From the NCBI RefSeq assembly GCF_020886775.1, contig NZ_AP024525.1, forward strand, positions 620,001 through 684,000: DNA of 64,000 bases, given 5' to 3'. The notes under the pieces were generated by a model. That model saw only the letters and a program-made list of their open reading frames with translations, searched no databases and had not been told where the DNA came from. Made by a program: the position numbers and the translations under genes. This document shows positions 27,331 through 44,168 of the stretch, in pieces; position 1 is the stretch's first letter, and every line of letters starts with the position of its first letter. Origin of the DNA: Sinomonas cyclohexanicum (GTDB lineage: Bacteria > Actinomycetota > Actinomycetes > Actinomycetales > Micrococcaceae).

Positions 27331-29733
27331 TCAGGCGGGGCGGCGGGCCTCGGCCTCCGCGATGATCGGCACCGTGCGGAGCACGCTGTCCGGGTTGAGG
27401 GAGATCGAGTCGATGCCCTCGCCCACGAGGAACTCGGCGAAGTCCGGGTGGTTGCTGGGTCCCTGGCCGCAGATGCCGATCGGGATGCCGGCCGCGTGGG
27501 CCTTGCGGATGGCGTCCGCGATCATGGACTCGACCGCGGGGTCGCGCTCGTCGAAGCGGGACGAGAGGAGCGCGGAGTCGCGGTCCACCCCGAGCACGAG
27601 CTGTGTGAGGTCATTGGAGCCGATCGAGAACCCGTCGAACCGCGCAGCGAACTGCTCGGCGAGGATCACGTTCGAGGGGATCTCGCACATCATGTACACC
27701 GCGAGCCCGGCCTCGCCCCGCACGAGGCCCTGCTCGGCCATCGCGGCGAGCACGGCGTCCGCCTCCGCAGGCGTGCGGCAGAACGGCACCATCACCACGA
27801 TGTTGGTGAATCCGAGGTCGTCGCGCGCCTTCTTCAGGGCACGGCACTCGAGGGCGAAGCCCTCCGTGTAGCGCTCGTCGTAGTACCTAGAGGCGCCGCG
27901 GAAGCCGAGCATGGGGTTCTCCTCGGCGGCCTCGAATGGGGAGCCGCCGAGGAGCCCGGCGTACTCGTTGGTCTTGAAGTCGGAGAGGCGCACGATCGCG
28001 GGGCCCGGGTGGAACGGGGCGGCGATCTTCGCGATGCCGCGCGCGAGCCGGTCCACGAAGTAGTCGGCCGGGTCCGCGTATCCCCGGGTGAGCGTGGCGA
28101 TCTGCGCGCGCTCGCCGGCGTCCGCGACCCGTTCGGGGTGCACGAGCGCCATGGGATGCACGCGGATGAGGGTGGAGATGATGAATTCCATGCGCGCGAG
28201 CCCCACGCCGGCCGCGGGCAGGCGCCACCAGCGGAACGCGGCGGAGGGGTCCGCGAGGTTCACCATGATGCGCGTCCGTGGGGACGGCAGCGCCCCGACG
28301 TCGGCCTCCTCCACCTCGAACGGGACGAGCCCGCCCAGCACGAGGCCCTCGGCCCCCTGGGCGCACGAGACGGTGATCGGCTCCCCGTCCGTGATCGACG
28401 ACGTGCCGCTCACCGTGCCCACGACGGCGGGGACCCCGAGCTCGCGGCTCACGATCGCCGCGTGGCTCGTGGGCCCGCCGTGGTCCGTCACGATGCCCGA
28501 GGCGCGCTTCATGATGGGCACCCAGTCAGGGTCAGTCATGGTGGTGACGAGCACGGCGCCGTCACGGAAGCGGGAGATCTCCGAAGGGTCCGCGATGACA
28601 CACGCCTCGCCCGCCGCGACAGCGTCTCCGATCGCGGCGCCGCGGGCCAGGACGGGTCCGCTTCCCGTGAGGCGGTGTACCCGGAACATGCCGGCGCTGC
28701 GCTTGGCCTGGACCGTCTCGGGGCGGGCCTGGACCATGAAGAGCTCGCCCGTCTCGCCGTCCTTGGCCCACTCCATGTCCATGGGCCGGCCGTAGTGCCC
28801 GGCCACGGCGACCGCCCAGCGGGCCAGCGTGAGGATCTCGGCGTCGTCGAGCACGAGGGCCTCGCGCTCGGCCGGGGACGTCTCGAGCAGCACCGTGCCG
28901 GACCCGGCGGGGGCGAACACGAGCTTGCTCTCCTTGGCGCCCGCCGTCCGCCCGATGATGGGGCTCAGCGCCGGGTCGGCCAACAGCGGCGAGAAGACCT
29001 CGTAGTGGTCCGGGTTCACGGAGCCCTGCACCACGGTCTCGCCGAGCCCCCATGCGGCGCTGATCTGGATGACCCGCGGGAAGCCGGACTCCGTGTCGAG
29101 CGAGAACATCACTCCCGAGCCGGCCAGATCGGAGCGGACCATCCGCTGCACGCCGATGGACAGGGCGACGTCGAGGTGGTCGATCCCGCGCAGCTCGCGG
29201 TACGTGATCGCCCGGTCGGTGAACAGCGAGGCGAAGCACCGCCGGCACGCGTCCATGAGCTCGTCCTCGCCTGCAACGTTCAGGAACGTCTCCTGCTGCC
29301 CGGCGAAGCTCGCCTCGGGCAGGTCCTCGGCGGTCGCACTGCTGCGCACGGCCACGGCCGGCTGCTCCCGGCCCACGCGGCCGGCGAGATCGCGGTAGGC
29401 GGAGGTGATCGCCGTCGTGAGCGCCGCGGGGAAGGTGCCGGACAGGAAGAGGGCGCGCACGGCGGCGCCGGTGTCCTTCAGGCTCGCCTGCCCCGCGCGG
29501 AATGCGGACAGCAGGGAGGCCAGGGATTCGTGGATGCCGTTGGCGTCGATGTAGAGGCGGTAGGCGTCCGCGGTGGTGGCGAAGCCCTCGGGGACGGCGA
29601 CCCCCGCCGCCTCGAGATGCCGTGTGAGTTCCCCGAGAGAGGCGTTCTTGCCCCCGACCCGGGGCACGTCGGCGAGCCCGACCGCCTCGAACGGCAGGAC
29701 GAGTTGGAGCCCGGGGCGGGCGGGGGCGGTCAT
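27331..29733 (-). CDS. ppsA: Phosphoenolpyruvate synthase
   Basis: An 800-residue PEP synthase, converting pyruvate and ATP to PEP, AMP and phosphate. N-terminal ATP-grasp/PPDK domain (GGKNASLGELTRHL; AVRSSATAEDLPEASFAGQ), the mobile phosphohistidine domain with its His in GGPTSHAAIVSRELGVPAVVG near residue 435, and a C-terminal TIM barrel with FSIGSNDLTQL near 710. It permits gluconeogenesis from three-carbon substrates and opposes the PEP carboxylase nearby. The ATG is 4 nt after the stop of the four-helix-bundle gene, so the two are one operon. Confidence 0.95.
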   Translation of the reverse strand: MTAPARPGLQLVLPFEAVGLADVPRVGGKNASLGELTRHLEAAGVAVPEGFATTADAYRLYIDANGIHESLASLLSAFRAGQASLKDTGAAVRALFLSGTFPAALTTAITSAYRDLAGRVGREQPAVAVRSSATAEDLPEASFAGQQETFLNVAGEDELMDACRRCFASLFTDRAITYRELRGIDHLDVALSIGVQRMVRSDLAGSGVMFSLDTESGFPRVIQISAAWGLGETVVQGSVNPDHYEVFSPLLADPALSPIIGRTAGAKESKLVFAPAGSGTVLLETSPAEREALVLDDAEILTLARWAVAVAGHYGRPMDMEWAKDGETGELFMVQARPETVQAKRSAGMFRVHRLTGSGPVLARGAAIGDAVAAGEACVIADPSEISRFRDGAVLVTTMTDPDWVPIMKRASGIVTDHGGPTSHAAIVSRELGVPAVVGTVSGTSSITDGEPITVSCAQGAEGLVLGGLVPFEVEEADVGALPSPRTRIMVNLADPSAAFRWWRLPAAGVGLARMEFIISTLIRVHPMALVHPERVADAGERAQIATLTRGYADPADYFVDRLARGIAKIAAPFHPGPAIVRLSDFKTNEYAGLLGGSPFEAAEENPMLGFRGASRYYDERYTEGFALECRALKKARDDLGFTNIVVMVPFCRTPAEADAVLAAMAEQGLVRGEAGLAVYMMCEIPSNVILAEQFAARFDGFSIGSNDLTQLVLGVDRDSALLSSRFDERDPAVESMIADAIRKAHAAGIPIGICGQGPSNHPDFAEFLVGEGIDSISLNPDSVLRTVPIIAEAEARRPA

Positions 29734-29737
29734 CGGC

Positions 29738-32031
<2,294 letters not shown>

Positions 32032-32061
32032 GCAGCGGGGGCCGGATTCCCGGCGCCGGGA

Positions 32062-32742
32062 TCAGCGGCCGTGGTGCGGTGCGTTGCGCGCGATGAACAG
32101 GGCCGCCTGGGTGCGCCGCTCGTACCCGAGCTTGGCGAGCAGGGACGAGACGTAGTTCTTGACCGTCTTCTCGGCCAGGAAGAGGTGCTCGCCGATTTCG
32201 CGGTTGGTCATGCCCTCGCCGATGAGTGAGAGGACGCGGCGTTCCTGGGGGCTCAGGAATTCGAGCCGGGGGTCCAGTTCCTCCTCCTGGGGCGCGAACC
32301 CCGCGAGGACCTTGGCCTTGAGCGCCGGGTCGAACAGTGAGGCCCCGCCAGCGGCCCGGCGGAGCGCGGTCACGAGCTCCGTGCCGCGGATCTCCTTGAG
32401 GACGTACCCGTTGGCCCCGGCCAGGATGGCCCCGCGGAGGGACTCCTCGTCGTCGTAACTGGTCAGCATGACGCACGGCAGGCTCGGATCCACGGCGTGG
32501 ATGTCGCGGCACACTTCGATACCCGTGCCGTCGGGGAGGCGAACGTCCAGGACGGACACGTCCGGCTTGAGGGCAGGAATTCGGCGGGTCGCCTCCGCCG
32601 CGGTGCCGGAGGTCCCGACCACCTCGAAGCCCTCGTCCTCGAGGAGTTCGGTCAGGCCTCGGCGCACGAGCTCATGGTCGTCGAGGATGAACACGCGCAG
32701 CCGCCGGGTTTCTCCGGTCTGAGCCGCTGCTACCTTCTCCAC
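32062..32742 (-). CDS. DevR/DosR-like NarL-family response regulator
   Basis: A 226-residue regulator. The receiver domain (residues 16-130) has acidic D21/D22, phosphoacceptor D66 in VSVLDVRLPDG, and the conserved Thr/Lys switch (LTSYDD; YVLKEI). The LuxR-type HTH (about 158-223) includes MTNREIGEHLFLAEKTVKNYVSSLLAKLGYERRTQA, close to mycobacterial DevR. It should pair with the convergent kinase at 30319-32031. The start GTG at 32742 has GGAAGGA upstream. No DevR-type box is visible in its own short upstream gap, so autoregulation is not shown. Confidence 0.88.
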   Translation of the reverse strand: MEKVAAAQTGETRRLRVFILDDHELVRRGLTELLEDEGFEVVGTSGTAAEATRRIPALKPDVSVLDVRLPDGTGIEVCRDIHAVDPSLPCVMLTSYDDEESLRGAILAGANGYVLKEIRGTELVTALRRAAGGASLFDPALKAKVLAGFAPQEEELDPRLEFLSPQERRVLSLIGEGMTNREIGEHLFLAEKTVKNYVSSLLAKLGYERRTQAALFIARNAPHHGR

Positions 32743-32806
32743 GATGTGTTCCTTCCCTTCCTGGTCCCCGTATCTGCTCCATTGTTGTCTGCCGGGAGCA
32801 GCGCGG

Positions 32807-33433
32807 CTAGGGACTTAGGGCAGGGCCCTCGCCGTCCGGGACCAGGATCAGGTCGAGATAGGCCTTGAGCATGCCGGGCACATCGATCGTGGTGGGGTTC
32901 AGGAGCCACTCGGTCTGGATCCCCTCCCAGAGCGCCACGATGGTGGGGCCGGCGACGTCGGGGTCCACGCCCGGCCGGAGCCGGCCGATGCTCGCTAGGT
33001 AGCGCAGCTCCCCGCTGTACTCTCCGCGGAGCCGGGCGAAGCGCTGGACGAAGTAGTCCCGGGCAGGGTGCCCCTCGGTGGTGGCCTCGCCGGAGAGCAC
33101 CGAGTAGAGCTCGATCAGGTGCGGGACGCCCTCGTTGTACTCGGCCTGCCGCACGATCGTCTCGGCGAAGCGCTCCCGCGTGCCCGGGGTGTTGGGAGAG
33201 ATCTGGTCTCGGTATTCGAGCACCGCGACGAGCAGCTGGGCCTTGGTGGGGAAGTGGTGCAGGAGCGTGGTCTGCCGGATTCCCGCCCTGTCCGCGACGT
33301 CCTGGATGCTGCCGCCGTTGTAGCCGCGGGACCCGAAGACCTCCACAGCGGCCTCGAGGATCTGCCGGCGTCGCTCTGCCGTCTTGGCATAGGGGCCGCG
33401 CGGGCCCGAGCGTGCCGTCGCCTTGGTGGTCAT
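32807..33433 (-). CDS. TetR-family transcriptional regulator
   Basis: A 208-residue TetR-type regulator. The HTH spans about residues 20-66 (RRRQILEAAVEVFGSRGYNGGSIQDVADRAGI... HHFPTKAQLL), and the ligand-binding domain is the TetR_C6-like all-helical type. It is divergent from the beta-galactoside uptake operon, and an inverted repeat that could be its operator lies between them. ATG at 33433 has TAGACT exactly 6 nt upstream on its strand, a leaderless arrangement. Repression relieved by a sugar-derived ligand is inferred. Confidence 0.85.
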   Translation of the reverse strand: MTTKATARSGPRGPYAKTAERRRQILEAAVEVFGSRGYNGGSIQDVADRAGIRQTTLLHHFPTKAQLLVAVLEYRDQISPNTPGTRERFAETIVRQAEYNEGVPHLIELYSVLSGEATTEGHPARDYFVQRFARLRGEYSGELRYLASIGRLRPGVDPDVAGPTIVALWEGIQTEWLLNPTTIDVPGMLKAYLDLILVPDGEGPALSP

Positions 33434-33457
33434 GGGGACAGTCTAGATTTCGCCAAA

Positions 33458-33475
33458 ATCGAGCGAGTACTCGAT
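33458..33475. promoter_or_regulatory. Inverted-repeat operator candidate for the TetR regulator
   Basis: ATCGAG-N6-CTCGAT (33458-33475) encloses the perfect 10-bp palindrome CGAGTACTCG (33464-33473). It sits between the divergent TetR and sugar-binding-protein genes, 25 nt upstream of the TetR start. Binding is inferred. Confidence 0.6.
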
Positions 33476-33554
33476 ATTCGTGTTAGCCTTGTCACGTCGG
33501 GCCGGAAGGCCCCGGCGCCGCGCCCGCGGCACTGACCATGACGAAGTGGGACTC

Positions 33555-34885
33555 ATGCCATCTCTGACTCGACGACAACTCCTCGGCGGGGGACTCGGCG
33601 CCTCCGCCCTCGCCCTCCTGACCGGATGCGCGACTCCGGGCACCGTGTCCGTCAACGCCGCGCCCGCGATCCCGGCTTCCACAGGCGAGAAGGTCACCCT
33701 GACCTACTGGTCCTGGCTCAAGGGCTTCCAGAAGGTGGCCGACATCTGGAATGCCGCCCACCCGGACATCCAGGTCCAGACCGTGTGGATCCCCAGCGGC
33801 AACCAGGGCGGCTACCAGAAGCTCTACTCGGCCCTGTCCGCCGGCGGCGGACCCGACCTCGCCCAGGTCGAGTTCCGCTCGATCCCCGAGTTCATGCTGG
33901 TCAACGGCCTCGTGGATCTGAACAGGTACGGCGCCGCGGACTACGCCCACCTCTACGACCCCTCCCTGTGGGGCCAAGTCAGCTTCACGGGCGGCGTCTA
34001 CGGAATCCCGCAGGACTCCGGCCCCATGGCCACGTTCTACCAGCCGGACATCCTCGGCAAGGTCGGCGCCACTGCGCCGGCCACGTGGGCCCAGTGGGCG
34101 GAGACGGGCCGCGAGCTGCGCAGAGCGGGCGCGTACATCGACTGCTTCTCCCTCAGCGACGCCTCGTACTTCGTCTCCTACGCGGCCCAGGCAGGGGCGC
34201 AGTGGCTCCGTCCCGCCGAGGACGGCTGGCTCATCAACATGACCGACGAGGCAACACTCGAGGTCGCCCGGTTCTTCGATGCCGCGATTGACGGCGACAT
34301 CGTCACCACCGCCTACAGCCCCTTCTCCCCGGGATGGTTCGCCGCCGCAGCCAAGGGCGGCGTCGCAACCCTCACGAGCGGCAGCTGGGCCGACGCACTC
34401 GTCAAGGGCGTCAGCGGCGGCGACGGCAAGTGGCGCGTCGCCCCCATGCCGACGTGGGGGCAGGGCTTCGGCTCGAGCTACCTCGGAGGCTCGACTGCCG
34501 CAGTCCTCGCCCACAGCAGGCACCCGCGCGAGGCCCTCGAATTCGCCGTGTGGCTCACCTCGAGCCATGAGGGGATCGACGCCGAGATCGCGAACAGCGG
34601 CATCGGGTTCTCGCCCGTCCCCGGCTTCGTCGGGACCCCCCGGCAGAAGCCCTCCCCGTTCTTCGGCGGCCAGGACTACAACCGGGACGTGATCGTCCCC
34701 GCGGCGAAGCAGCAGAACGCACAGTGGTCCTGGTGGCCCGTGGCCACCCAGTCGTTCAACATCCTGAGCGACGGGTTCCGGAAGAAGGCCGGCGGTACGA
34801 GCCTCGTCGACACCCTCGCCCAAGCCGAGCAGCAGATCATCGCCGTGTTCAAGAACAAGGGCCTCAGCATCCGGAAGGCGACGGC

Positions 34886-34889
<4 letters not shown>
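33555..34889 (+). CDS. Sugar ABC transporter substrate-binding lipoprotein
   Basis: A 444-residue solute-binding lipoprotein of the family-1 (maltose-type) class. Its N-terminus, TRRQLLGGGLGASALALLTGC, has a twin-arginine-like pair and ends in a lipobox (LTGC). Mature protein begins with an ordinary ligand-binding fold: TLTYWSWLKGFQKVADIW near residue 48 and the sugar-binding region AQVEFRSIPEFML. ATG at 33555 was chosen over the longer frame from 33480. The ribosome site is weak. It opens an operon with two permeases and LacZ, and probably binds a beta-galactoside. Confidence 0.87.
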
Positions 34890-39896
<5,007 letters not shown>

Positions 39897-39950
39897 CGAG
39901 GGGTCACCTCCCCCTTGAGGGGTCACTTCCCTGTTGAGGGGTCACTTTCC
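39897..39950. repeat. Three tandem GAGGGGTCAC repeats after lacZ
   Basis: Three direct copies with a 19-bp period (39897-39914, 39915-39933, 39934-39950), all in the same orientation, starting 1 nt after the lacZ stop. Because they are not inverted they cannot form the hairpins seen at 3720 and 18648. Confidence 0.85.
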
Positions 39951-39980
39951 GGCGGACAGATACCGACGAAAAGAGAATCC

Positions 39981-40009
39981 TTGACAATATTATTTGTCGG
40001 TCGCATGCT
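39981..40009 (+). promoter_or_regulatory. Promoter of the ArsR/SRPBCC operon with an overlapping inverted repeat
   Basis: TTGACA (39981-39986) is a perfect -35 box. With 17-bp spacing the -10 is CATGCT (40004-40009), placing the transcription start at the ATG 40016, so the message is probably leaderless. The inverted repeat GACAA-N6-TTGTC (39983-39998) overlaps the -35 and is a good candidate ArsR operator. Confidence 0.65.
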
Positions 40010-40015
40010 GGAAGC

Positions 40016-40642
40016 ATGCAAGACGTCGTCGTGATCGAGGATGCGGCTGCGGCCGCCGCGAGTCTTGACCCGCTCAGGGCGAGGCTCCTGCGGGAGCTGG
40101 CCGCGCCGTCGTCCGCCGCGGGGCTCGCTGCGAAGGTGGGCCTGCCCCGGCAGAAGGTCAACTACCACCTCCGCGCGCTCGAGGAGCACGGGCTCGTGGA
40201 GCTCGTCGAGGAGCGGCGGAAGGGCAACGTGATGGAGCGCGTGCTGCAGGCGACCGCGGCGTCGTACGTCATCTCCCCGGCGGCGCTTGCCGCTGTCCAG
40301 CCGGACCCGGCGCAGTTCCGCGACCGCTTCAGCGCGTACTGGCTCCTGGCCCTCGCCTCGCGCATGGTGCGCGAGGTGGGGCGCCTGCTCTCCGGCGCGG
40401 TGGCGGCGGAGCAGCAGCTCGCCACATTCGCGGTCGACGGCGAGATCACCTTCGCGTCCGCGGCCTCGCGGGCGGCGTTCGCGGCCGAGCTCGGCGCCGA
40501 GGTGGCCCGGCTCGCCGCGAAGTACCACGACCCGGCGGCGACGGGCGGGCGGAAGCACCGGCTCGTCGTCGCGCTCCACCCGACACCCAAAGAAGACCCC
40601 CAGCCCTTTGAAGACCCGAGATCCAAGGAAGTGCAGCGATGA
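40016..40642 (+). CDS. ArsR/SmtB-like winged-helix regulator
   Basis: A 208-residue regulator. The winged helix (residues 15-75: SLDPLRARLLRELAAPSSAAGLAAKVGLPRQKVNYHLRALEEHGLVEL) is followed by a C-terminal sensory/dimer region. No metal-binding Cys cluster is seen, so it senses something other than metals. Its start is a leaderless ATG. ATGA overlap with the next gene means one operon with an SRPBCC protein, a frequent pairing of ArsR-type regulators with AHSA1-like proteins. Confidence 0.85.
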   Translation: MQDVVVIEDAAAAAASLDPLRARLLRELAAPSSAAGLAAKVGLPRQKVNYHLRALEEHGLVELVEERRKGNVMERVLQATAASYVISPAALAAVQPDPAQFRDRFSAYWLLALASRMVREVGRLLSGAVAAEQQLATFAVDGEITFASAASRAAFAAELGAEVARLAAKYHDPAATGGRKHRLVVALHPTPKEDPQPFEDPRSKEVQR

Positions 40643-41373
40643 CTGAGAAAGCAGTGAACCATCCCTTCGAGATCGTCCAGGACGTGGTGCTGGACGCCGC
40701 GCCGGAGCGGATCTGGAAGGCCGTCACCGACGGCACCGCGGCGTGGATGTTCCCCACCGACCAGTGGCCGGCCGTCAGGACCGTGGACGAGTTCCCCACC
40801 CACCTCGTGTCCCGCATGGAGGGCCCGGACGGCTGGTTCAACCAGCTCGAGCATGTCCTCACGCCCGGCCCGGACGGCACGCACCTCCACTATGTCCATT
40901 CGGGCGTCATGACGGACAACTGGGAGCAGCAGTACGACGGCGCCGCGAAGCACACGCTCTTCTACCTCCACACGCTCGGCGAGTACCTCGCCCACTTCGA
41001 CGGCCGGGCGGTCGCCTTCGCCGACGTCCAGGGGCCCGACGCCGCGACCGCCGCGGACGCGTTCGAGCGGTTCCTCGACTCGTTCGGGCTCGCTGGCGCC
41101 GCCGCGGGCCAGACGCGCGAGCTCGACCTCCCGGGCTTCGGCCCCGTCGACGCGACCGTGGCCTACGCGAACGAGTACTTCCTCGGACTGCGCACCGCGG
41201 ACGCCATGGTGCGCGTGTTCGGCCGCAACCTGCTCGGCGACCGGGTGGGCCTCACCGTCCATGACTTCTCGCTCGACCGCGCCGGGGAATCCGCGGACGA
41301 CGCCGCGCGCTCGGCCCGGGCGGGCGAGCTCGCGGCGGCCTGGGGCGAGTACCTCGAGAAGGTGTACGCGTAG
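40639..41373 (+). CDS. SRPBCC-domain (AHSA1-like) protein
   Basis: A 244-residue protein with an N-terminal SRPBCC/START-like fold (residues 1-115: EIVQDVVLDAAPERIWKAVTDG, EGPDGWFNQLEHVL). The C-terminal part, residues 115-244, looks like a second related repeat with EYFLGLRTADAMVRVFGRNLLGDR. Such proteins bind hydrophobic ligands or act as chaperone-like regulators; the ligand is unknown. Overlaps the ArsR stop in ATGA. Confidence 0.7.
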   Translation: MTEKAVNHPFEIVQDVVLDAAPERIWKAVTDGTAAWMFPTDQWPAVRTVDEFPTHLVSRMEGPDGWFNQLEHVLTPGPDGTHLHYVHSGVMTDNWEQQYDGAAKHTLFYLHTLGEYLAHFDGRAVAFADVQGPDAATAADAFERFLDSFGLAGAAAGQTRELDLPGFGPVDATVAYANEYFLGLRTADAMVRVFGRNLLGDRVGLTVHDFSLDRAGESADDAARSARAGELAAAWGEYLEKVYA

Positions 41374-41408
41374 TCAGAACTGTCACCTGCGCCACGTAGC
41401 ATGACCCC

Positions 41409-44147
41409 GTGAGCGTCGATACCGTCTCCGAACGGGTCCAGATCCCCGCCGCCGAGGCCGCGGCCATGCCTGCGCAGGCGGTACTGGCCGCGCTGGGCAC
41501 GTCCGCGCAGGGGCTCTCCGGGGGCGAGGCGGCGCGCCGGCTCGCCCAAGGCGCCAACGTCCTCGAGGCACGGCGCGTGAGCTGGTTCCACGTGCTCGTG
41601 CGGCAGTTCGCGAGTCCGCTCCAGGCGCTCCTCGTGGCCGCCGCGGCCATGTCCTTCGCCACGGGGGACCAGCTCAACGCGTCCATCATCGTCGCGATCC
41701 TCCTCGGCAGCGCCCTGCTCGGCTTCGCCAACGAGTTCCGTGCCGAGAAGACCGCGGCGGACCTGCACGAGCGGATCAGCCATACGGTCGTCGTGGTGCG
41801 TGACGGCGCCGAGCGTCAGCTGCCGGTGCGCGAGCTGGTCCCCGGGGACATCATCCGGATCGGCCTCGGCAACATTGTCCCCGCGGACGCGCGTGTGCTG
41901 GACGCAGTAGGTCTCGAGACGGACGAGGGCGTGCTCACCGGCGAGTCGGCCGCCGTTGAGAAGTCCGCGGATCCGGTCCCGGCCGGTTCCGATCTCGCGG
42001 ACCTGACCGACTCCCTCCTCATGGGCACCGTGGTCCACGCCGGGTCCGCGCGCGCTGTCGTGACGGCCACAGGCCGCGACACCGAGTTCGGCCGGATCGC
42101 CGCCGGGCTCGCCCAGGGGCTCCCCGAGACCTCGTTCCAGCGCGGGCTCAAGGAGTTCTCGCTCATGCTCCTGTGGGTCGGGGTGTTCCTGACGGTCGGG
42201 ATCCTGGTGATCAACCTCCTCCTGCAGCGTCCGTTCCTGGACTCAGTCCTGTTCTCCCTCGCGATCGCGGTGGGCATCACGCCCCAGCTGCTGCCCGCCG
42301 TCGTCAGCACGTCCCTCGCGGCCGGCTCCAGGCTGCTCGCCAAGCGTGGCGTGCTGGTCAAGCGGCTGCTCGCGATCGAGGACCTCGGCAACCTCGATGT
42401 GCTCATCACCGACAAGACCGGCACGCTGACCGAAGGCAGGATCGGCTTCGAGGAGGCAGTCCCCGCGGGCCCGGCCACGGACGACGGCGCGCGGCGGCTC
42501 ACGGAGCTCGCGATGCTGTGCTGCGAGGTCGACCCATGCGAGCCGGGTGCCTCGGGGGCGGGCCAGAACCCCGTGGACGCGGCACTGTGGGAGGCGTTCC
42601 CCGGCCTGCCCGCGAGCCTCGGATCCAGGCGCCGGATCTCGCTGCGGCCCTTCGATCACGAGACGCGGACCATGGAGACCGTCGTCGCGGCCGGTCAACC
42701 GGACGGCCGGCCGGTGCACATCCTCAAGGGCGCCCCCGAGGCCGTCCTCGAGTCCTGCGCCGGCGTCACCGACGCGGACCGCGCAGCCCTCGACGCGCTG
42801 TTCCGGCGGGGCGCGCGCGTCGTCGCCGTCGCGAGCGGCCGAGCCGAGGCGCCGGATGCCGCGGCGCACGCCGCTGCGGCGCGCGACGCCGCGGGGCCGC
42901 TCACGCTCGCCGGTTATCTGAGCTTCATCGACAGGCCCAAGACGGACGCCCGCGAATCGCTCGCGAGGCTCGACAGCCTCTCCGTCGACGTCAAGATCGC
43001 AACGGGCGACAACGCGCTCGTTGCCGAGCACGTCACCTCAGTGCTCAAGATGAAGCAGGGGACGGTGCTCACCGGGACCCACATCGAGGCGATGGACGAC
43101 GACGCCCTCTCCGCCGCTGCCGCGGGCGCCCGGGTGTTCGCCCGCGTCTCGCCTGAGCAGAAGGCCCGCATCGTCACGGTCCTGCGCCGCACGCACTCCG
43201 TCGGGTTCCTCGGCGACGGCGTCAACGACGCGCTCGCCCTCAACCGGGCCGACGTCGGCATCTCCGTCGATTCGGCGACCGACGTCGCGAAGGACGCGGC
43301 CGACGTCGTGCTCCTCGAGAAGGACCTCGGCGTGCTCGCGGACGGCGTCATGGGCGGCCGGCGGATCTTCGCCAACACGATCAAGTACCTGCTCATGGGC
43401 ACGAGCAGCAACTTCGGCAACATGTTCTCCGCAGCCGCAGCGAGCGCATTCCTCACGTTCCTGCCGATGCTCCCCGGCCAGATCCTGCTCAACAACCTGC
43501 TCTACGACTCAAGCCAGCTCTCCATCCCTACCGACAAGGTGGACCGGGAGCAGCTGCGCAAGCCGGCGCACTGGGACATCGGCGGCATCCGACGGTTCAT
43601 GATCGCGTTCGGGCCGATCTCCTCGCTCTTCGACTTCGCCACGTTCGGGCTCATGCTGTGGGTCTTCCAGGCCGCGCCCGAGGAGTTCCGTGCAGGGTGG
43701 TTCGTCGAGTCGCTGGCCACGCAGACGCTGATCGTCTTCGTGATCCGCACGCGGCGCGTCCCGTTCCTCCGCTCCCGCGCCTCCGTGGCGTTGACGGCGA
43801 GTGTCCTGGCCGTGGTGGCAATCGGCGCTGTGCTCCCGTACACGCCGATCGGCGAGCTCGTCGGCTTCTGGCCGCTTCCCGCGGACTTCTTCCTCGCGCT
43901 GGTGGGCATGGTGCTCCTGTACCTCGTGCTCGTGGAGACCGCGAAGCACTTCTACTACCGGGCCGAGGACGCCCGAGCCGCGCGCGAGGCCGCCGGACGG
44001 GCCAAGGCGCGCGCCGCCGCCAGGGTCGTTGGTCTGCACCATGGCCGGACCCGCGTTCATCGCCGGGCGGTGCCGTTCCTCGTGCACACCGGCAGGCCGA
44101 AGTTCCGCCGCCCGCCTGGGCATGGAGTGTCCGCGGGCAGACGCTAG
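41409..44147 (+). CDS. P-type magnesium/cation-transporting ATPase (MgtA-like)
   Basis: A 912-residue P3B-type ATPase. TGES actuator motif near 178, phosphorylation site D335 in DKTGTLTEG, hinge GDGVNDALALNRADVGI near 613, and helices including TSSNFGNMFS and LPGQILLNNLLYD, typical of MgtA/MgtB. It should import Mg2+ under starvation. The C-terminal 40 residues are basic and unusual for the family. GTG at 41409 lies 6 nt after TAGCAT with no ribosome site (leaderless); ATG at 41466 (codon 20) is an alternative start. A tiny ATG-ACC-CCG-TGA frame at 41401 overlaps the start. Confidence 0.88.
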   Translation: MSVDTVSERVQIPAAEAAAMPAQAVLAALGTSAQGLSGGEAARRLAQGANVLEARRVSWFHVLVRQFASPLQALLVAAAAMSFATGDQLNASIIVAILLGSALLGFANEFRAEKTAADLHERISHTVVVVRDGAERQLPVRELVPGDIIRIGLGNIVPADARVLDAVGLETDEGVLTGESAAVEKSADPVPAGSDLADLTDSLLMGTVVHAGSARAVVTATGRDTEFGRIAAGLAQGLPETSFQRGLKEFSLMLLWVGVFLTVGILVINLLLQRPFLDSVLFSLAIAVGITPQLLPAVVSTSLAAGSRLLAKRGVLVKRLLAIEDLGNLDVLITDKTGTLTEGRIGFEEAVPAGPATDDGARRLTELAMLCCEVDPCEPGASGAGQNPVDAALWEAFPGLPASLGSRRRISLRPFDHETRTMETVVAAGQPDGRPVHILKGAPEAVLESCAGVTDADRAALDALFRRGARVVAVASGRAEAPDAAAHAAAARDAAGPLTLAGYLSFIDRPKTDARESLARLDSLSVDVKIATGDNALVAEHVTSVLKMKQGTVLTGTHIEAMDDDALSAAAAGARVFARVSPEQKARIVTVLRRTHSVGFLGDGVNDALALNRADVGISVDSATDVAKDAADVVLLEKDLGVLADGVMGGRRIFANTIKYLLMGTSSNFGNMFSAAAASAFLTFLPMLPGQILLNNLLYDSSQLSIPTDKVDREQLRKPAHWDIGGIRRFMIAFGPISSLFDFATFGLMLWVFQAAPEEFRAGWFVESLATQTLIVFVIRTRRVPFLRSRASVALTASVLAVVAIGAVLPYTPIGELVGFWPLPADFFLALVGMVLLYLVLVETAKHFYYRAEDARAAREAAGRAKARAAARVVGLHHGRTRVHRRAVPFLVHTGRPKFRRPPGHGVSAGRR

Positions 44148-44168
44148 GACCTCGGGCGGCGGCACGGT

